Of a stretch of 8,884 bases of DNA, positions 6,404 through 8,884 are shown piece after piece. A program made the position numbers and the translations under genes. Origin of the DNA: Campylobacterales bacterium (GTDB lineage Bacteria > Campylobacterota > Campylobacteria > Campylobacterales > Hydrogenimonadaceae); the NCBI GenBank assembly GCA_027065635.1, contig JAMONQ010000119.1:1-8884 (forward strand), in the 5' to 3' direction. Under the pieces are notes generated by a model. The model was not told where the DNA came from, did no database searches, and saw only the letters and a list, made by a program, of their open reading frames with translations. Every line of letters starts with the position of its first letter. The stretch's first letter is position 1.

Positions 6404-8070
6404 TCAGGCAGAATGTAAGACTCGGGGATCTTCTGGTCGAAAAGGGGCTTATTTCCGAAGAGCAGCTGATGCATGCTCTACGCCTGCAAAAAGAGAGCGA
6501 CTTTTCCAAAAAGCTGGGAGAGATACTCGTAGACGAGGGCTTTGTCACCGAGCGAGAGATCGCCGAACAGATTGCGCAGCAGCTTAGACTCGAGTTTGTC
6601 GATCTTTACGGTGTGGAGCTCGATTTGAAACTTGTCGAGCAGTTTCCGATACAGGTGCTCAAAAACGCATCCGCAATCCCCTTCGGAGAGGATGAGGAGA
6701 GTATATACGTAGCCACTTCCGATCCTCTGAACTACGATGCTCTCGAGATTCTGGAAAGGAGTGTGGTCTCCAAGCCGATCAAGCTCTTTATGGCGATGCG
6801 GGGCGAGATACTGCATATCTTCCAGCGTATAGAGATTATACACTCCACCAAGTCGATCGTCGCGGAAGTGAAGAGGGAGATCAAGCAGCAGGGGATCAAG
6901 AACGAGAGCGAAGAGAGTGCGGTTTTGAAGCTGATCAGGCTCATAATAAAAGATGCCGTACTGCGGAATGCGAGCGACCTGCATATCGAACCGGATGCGC
7001 ATGAGGTTTCGATCAGGGCGAGGGTCGACGGTGTGCTCCATGAAACCTTCGTTTTCGATCTCGAAGTCTATACGGCACTCGCATCGAGAATAAAGATCCT
7101 CGGAAATCTCGATATATCGGAGAGGCGCAAATCTCAAGACGGCCGCTTTATGCTCATGATCGACAACAAAGAGTATGATTTTCGTCTCTCGGCCACCCCT
7201 ACTCTTCACGGTGAATCCATAGTCATGAGAATACTCGATCAGCAGAAGGTGCTGATGAAGATGTCCGAACTCGGTTTCGAAGAGGAGAACCTGAAGATAT
7301 TCAACGATGTTATTCATCAGCCATACGGTATCGTCTTGCTGACCGGGCCCACAGGAAGCGGAAAGACCACCACTCTGTATGCGGCTTTGAACGAGATAAA
7401 GAGTATCGAAAACAAAGTGTTGACCATAGAAGATCCGGTAGAGTACCAGCTTCCGCTTATACAGCAGGTGCAGGTGAACGAGAAAATAGGTTTTACATTC
7501 GCAAAGGCTCTCAAATCCTTCCTTAGGCAGGATCCGGATATCATAATGGTGGGCGAGATAAGGGACTTCGAGACACTCAGTGCCGCTTCCCAGGCCTCTT
7601 TGACCGGGCACCTGGTCTTTTCCACGCTGCATACAAACGATGCCCCAAGCGCCGTAAGCAGGATGGTCCAGATGGGACTGGAACCGTACCTTATCGCCGA
7701 TGCGCTCATAGCTGTGGTCGCACAGAGACTCGTAAGAAAGATATGTCCGTATTGCAAAACAGAGAGCAGGCCCCATCACGATCTCATAAAAAGGGTATCC
7801 GGTTACCTTCCCGAAAATCCGATATTTTTTCGCGGAAAAGGGTGCCCGGAGTGTGAAATGACAGGATATATGGGCAGAACGCTCATAGTGGAGATACTGG
7901 TGGTAAAGGAGAGGGTGGCACAGAAGATTTCGGAAGGGGCATCGAGGCTCGAGATATCCAGAACGGCTATCGAAGAGGGGGCTTACCGACCCATGATAGA
8001 AGACGGAGTCCGCAAAGCTCTTGCCGGTGTAACTACGCTCGAAGAGGTTCTGAGAGTGACCAGGAGCTAA
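6400..8070 (+). CDS. mshE: Type IV pilus/T2SS assembly ATPase with MshEN domain
   Basis: This 556-residue GspE/PilB-type hexameric ATPase powers pilin polymerisation at the inner membrane. Residues 7-61 are two tandem MshEN cyclic-di-GMP-binding motifs. The N2 domain spans about 170-300. The ATPase core has Walker A GPTGSGKTT (316-324), Asp box LTIEDPVEYQ (341-350), Walker B region DPDIIMVGEIRD (378-389), and His box LTGHLVFSTLHTND (401-414). A zinc-binding tetracysteine motif follows (CPYC 449-452 and CPEC 482-485), as in GspE, PilB and MshE. All catalytic elements look intact and the length is usual. Start choice: ATG 6400 overlaps the upstream stop (ATGA) with GGAG at 6390-6393 six bases ahead, and the MshEN motif begins six residues later. 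ATG 6388 and the longer frame from 6271 are less suitable. The symbol follows the MSHA gene order and the MshEN domain; in Campylobacter the equivalent is called ctsE. Confidence 0.95.
   Translation: MIRQNVRLGDLLVEKGLISEEQLMHALRLQKESDFSKKLGEILVDEGFVTEREIAEQIAQQLRLEFVDLYGVELDLKLVEQFPIQVLKNASAIPFGEDEESIYVATSDPLNYDALEILERSVVSKPIKLFMAMRGEILHIFQRIEIIHSTKSIVAEVKREIKQQGIKNESEESAVLKLIRLIIKDAVLRNASDLHIEPDAHEVSIRARVDGVLHETFVFDLEVYTALASRIKILGNLDISERRKSQDGRFMLMIDNKEYDFRLSATPTLHGESIVMRILDQQKVLMKMSELGFEEENLKIFNDVIHQPYGIVLLTGPTGSGKTTTLYAALNEIKSIENKVLTIEDPVEYQLPLIQQVQVNEKIGFTFAKALKSFLRQDPDIIMVGEIRDFETLSAASQASLTGHLVFSTLHTNDAPSAVSRMVQMGLEPYLIADALIAVVAQRLVRKICPYCKTESRPHHDLIKRVSGYLPENPIFFRGKGCPECEMTGYMGRTLIVEILVVKERVAQKISEGASRLEISRTAIEEGAYRPMIEDGVRKALAGVTTLEEVLRVTRS
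6418..6489 (+). other. MshEN motif 1 (predicted cyclic-di-GMP-binding half-site)
   Basis: Residues 7-30 of the ATPase fit every fixed position of the published 24-residue MshEN consensus as I remember it: Arg-Leu-Gly at 7-9, two aliphatics at 12-13, Gly at 16, two aliphatics at 17-18, Leu at 23, Leu at 27 and Gln at 30. In Vibrio cholerae MshE this motif binds cyclic di-GMP and switches pilus assembly on. Binding here is a prediction. Confidence 0.85.
6511..6582 (+). other. MshEN motif 2 (second half-site, partly conserved)
   Basis: Residues 38-61 repeat the pattern with conservative changes: Lys38-Leu-Gly in place of Arg-Leu-Gly, aliphatics at 43-44, Gly47, Phe-Val at 48-49, Ile54 and Ile58 in place of the two leucines, and Gln61 kept. 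The gap after motif 1 is seven residues (31-37), whereas I recall five in the characterised MshE proteins. Confidence 0.75.
8062..8066 (+). promoter_or_regulatory. Ribosome binding site of the platform-protein gene
   Basis: AGGAG lies five bases before ATG 8072 and is embedded in the last codons of the ATPase gene, so the platform protein is probably made by ribosomes finishing the ATPase. Confidence 0.7.
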
Positions 8071-8071
8071 G

Positions 8072-8884
8072 ATGCGCTATTTCAGGATAGATTATCGGCA
8101 TGGCAACAGGCGAGAATCGATCACTCTTGAAGCGCACTCGAAGATGGAAGCCGTTACGCAGTTCAGGAGTATGACTCTCGGGGTTATGATCTCCGTCAAG
8201 GAGGTGTCCAAACCTCTATCCGCAATAATCGGAAAGTGGATAGAAAGATACCGCTCTCCCGTGAAGGCGAAGCGAGTGGAGCAGGAGCCGTATATAGCTA
8301 CACTCAGGCAGATAGCCGTAATGCTCGATGCCGGCTTGCCGATCAACCAGTGCATAGAGGAGGCGATAAGATCTACCGACAACGATATGCTCAAAGAGAT
8401 CTTCGGTTCCGTTTTGACGGATGTCGAGCGGGGGGTCTCACTAAGCGATGCGGTCGAACCTTTCCGTACACAGCTTGGGGCAATCTCTATCTCCATGTTG
8501 AGTCTTGGAGAGCAGACCGGAACTCTTTCGGAGTCTATGCTGAAACTTGCCGATATTCTCGAGCAGATTCAGCACAATCGCCGTGAACTGGTGAGAGCGA
8601 CGAGGTATCCTCTCTTTACGATAGTGGCTATGATACTGGCCTTCGTGGTGGTGATTGTACTGGTGGTTCCGCAGTTTCAGGAGGTTTTTGCCGAGAGCGG
8701 AGCGGAGTTGCCCTTTCCGACCATGCTTCTTATCTGGCTGGAACATGCCGTTTCTGCTTACGGCCCCTTTATTGTGGCTGGAGCGGTGTCGCTTAGCGCT
8801 CTCTTTTCATATTTGTATAGAAAATATGAAAAAGTGAGACTCGAAGCGGACAGGATGATGCTCAAAGTCTATATCGTCGGTAAA
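8072..8884 (+). CDS. mshG: MshG/GspF/PilC inner-membrane platform protein (3' end outside window)
   Basis: An open frame of 271 codons starts at ATG 8072 and runs off the window without a stop; family members are about 400 residues, so roughly two thirds is present. It is the polytopic platform protein on which the assembly ATPase acts. Residues 1-45 form a small N-terminal domain (RYFRIDYRH, then an AHSKMEAVTQF helix). Residues 74-165 are the first T2SF (GspF) cytoplasmic helical domain, with the hallmarks LRQIAVMLDAGLPINQCIE (78-96), DVERGVSLSDAV (117-128) and LSLGEQTGTLSESM (143-156). A basic stretch HNRRELVRATRYP leads into the first membrane helix, about 181-200 (LFTIVAMILAFVVVIVLVVP), then QFQEVFAESGAELPFPT (201-217), a typical post-helix motif, and a second membrane helix at about 228-248. 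AGGAG at 8062-8066 is five bases ahead of the start, and only one base separates it from the stop of the ATPase gene. Confidence 0.94.
   Translation, partial: MRYFRIDYRHGNRRESITLEAHSKMEAVTQFRSMTLGVMISVKEVSKPLSAIIGKWIERYRSPVKAKRVEQEPYIATLRQIAVMLDAGLPINQCIEEAIRSTDNDMLKEIFGSVLTDVERGVSLSDAVEPFRTQLGAISISMLSLGEQTGTLSESMLKLADILEQIQHNRRELVRATRYPLFTIVAMILAFVVVIVLVVPQFQEVFAESGAELPFPTMLLIWLEHAVSAYGPFIVAGAVSLSALFSYLYRKYEKVRLEADRMMLKVYIVGK

Noticed and set aside
6478..7779. Minus-strand open frame of 433 codons opposite the assembly ATPase gene
   Set aside because: It lies fully within a gene with intact family motifs, its translation resembles no family I know, and it has no associated start signals. 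Such frames arise because the + strand genes use few TTA, CTA and TCA codons.

Overview
The window is one uninterrupted, co-directional (+ strand) gene cluster for a type IV pilus or type II secretion-like envelope machine. Codon choice (many AGA/AGG arginine and ATA isoleucine codons in DNA of roughly even GC, judged by eye) and the character of the proteins suggest a moderate-GC member of the Campylobacterota (a Hydrogenimonas/Sulfurovum-like organism is my guess). The lineage call is inference from remembered family resemblance; no database was consulted.

Layout. (1) 1-320: 3' end of a prepilin-like gene cut by the window edge. (2) 317-787: a complete minor pseudopilin with a short class-III leader. 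(3) 803-2284: a PilM-like actin-fold protein fused to a PilN-like membrane/coiled-coil part, giving a GspL-like layout. (4) 2281-2901: PilO/MshJ/GspM-like protein. (5) 2898-3305: PilP/MshK-like periplasmic protein. (6) 3305-4834: outer-membrane secretin (MshL type). (7) 4834-5625: MshM/ExeA-like AAA ATPase. (8) 5618-6403: MshN-like protein with one membrane span, a Lys/Pro-rich linker and TPR repeats. (9) 6400-8070: MshE/GspE-type assembly ATPase with an N-terminal MshEN cyclic-di-GMP-binding module. (10) 8072 to the window end: MshG/GspF inner-membrane platform protein, truncated by the window edge.

The order I(M-N fusion)-J-K-L-M-N-E-G is that of the MSHA pilus locus of Vibrio, and its secretin/AAA/membrane protein/ATPase/platform part also recalls the Campylobacter jejuni competence (cts) cluster. 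Pseudopilins precede the assembly genes here, whereas in Vibrio they follow them. Neighbouring genes overlap by 1-8 bases or are separated by at most 15, so the cluster is almost certainly one transcript with coupled translation. I see no convincing promoter, terminator, RNA gene, mobile element or CRISPR, and no gene-free stretch longer than 15 bases.

How the parts should work together (family knowledge plus inference): MshE hydrolyses ATP and drives MshG, which adds or extracts pilins at the inner membrane. The PilM-N fusion and PilO form the alignment platform. PilP links the platform to the secretin pore. The MshM/MshN pair, like ExeA/ExeB, probably helps place or assemble the secretin across the peptidoglycan. 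The machine could serve adhesion, motility or DNA uptake. The sequence points to second-messenger control through cyclic di-GMP but does not identify the output. This is not a wholly new system. Its most notable points are the PilM-PilN fusion with degenerate nucleotide-binding motifs, the MshEN module with a longer spacer, and the MSHA gene order with inverted placement of the pseudopilins.
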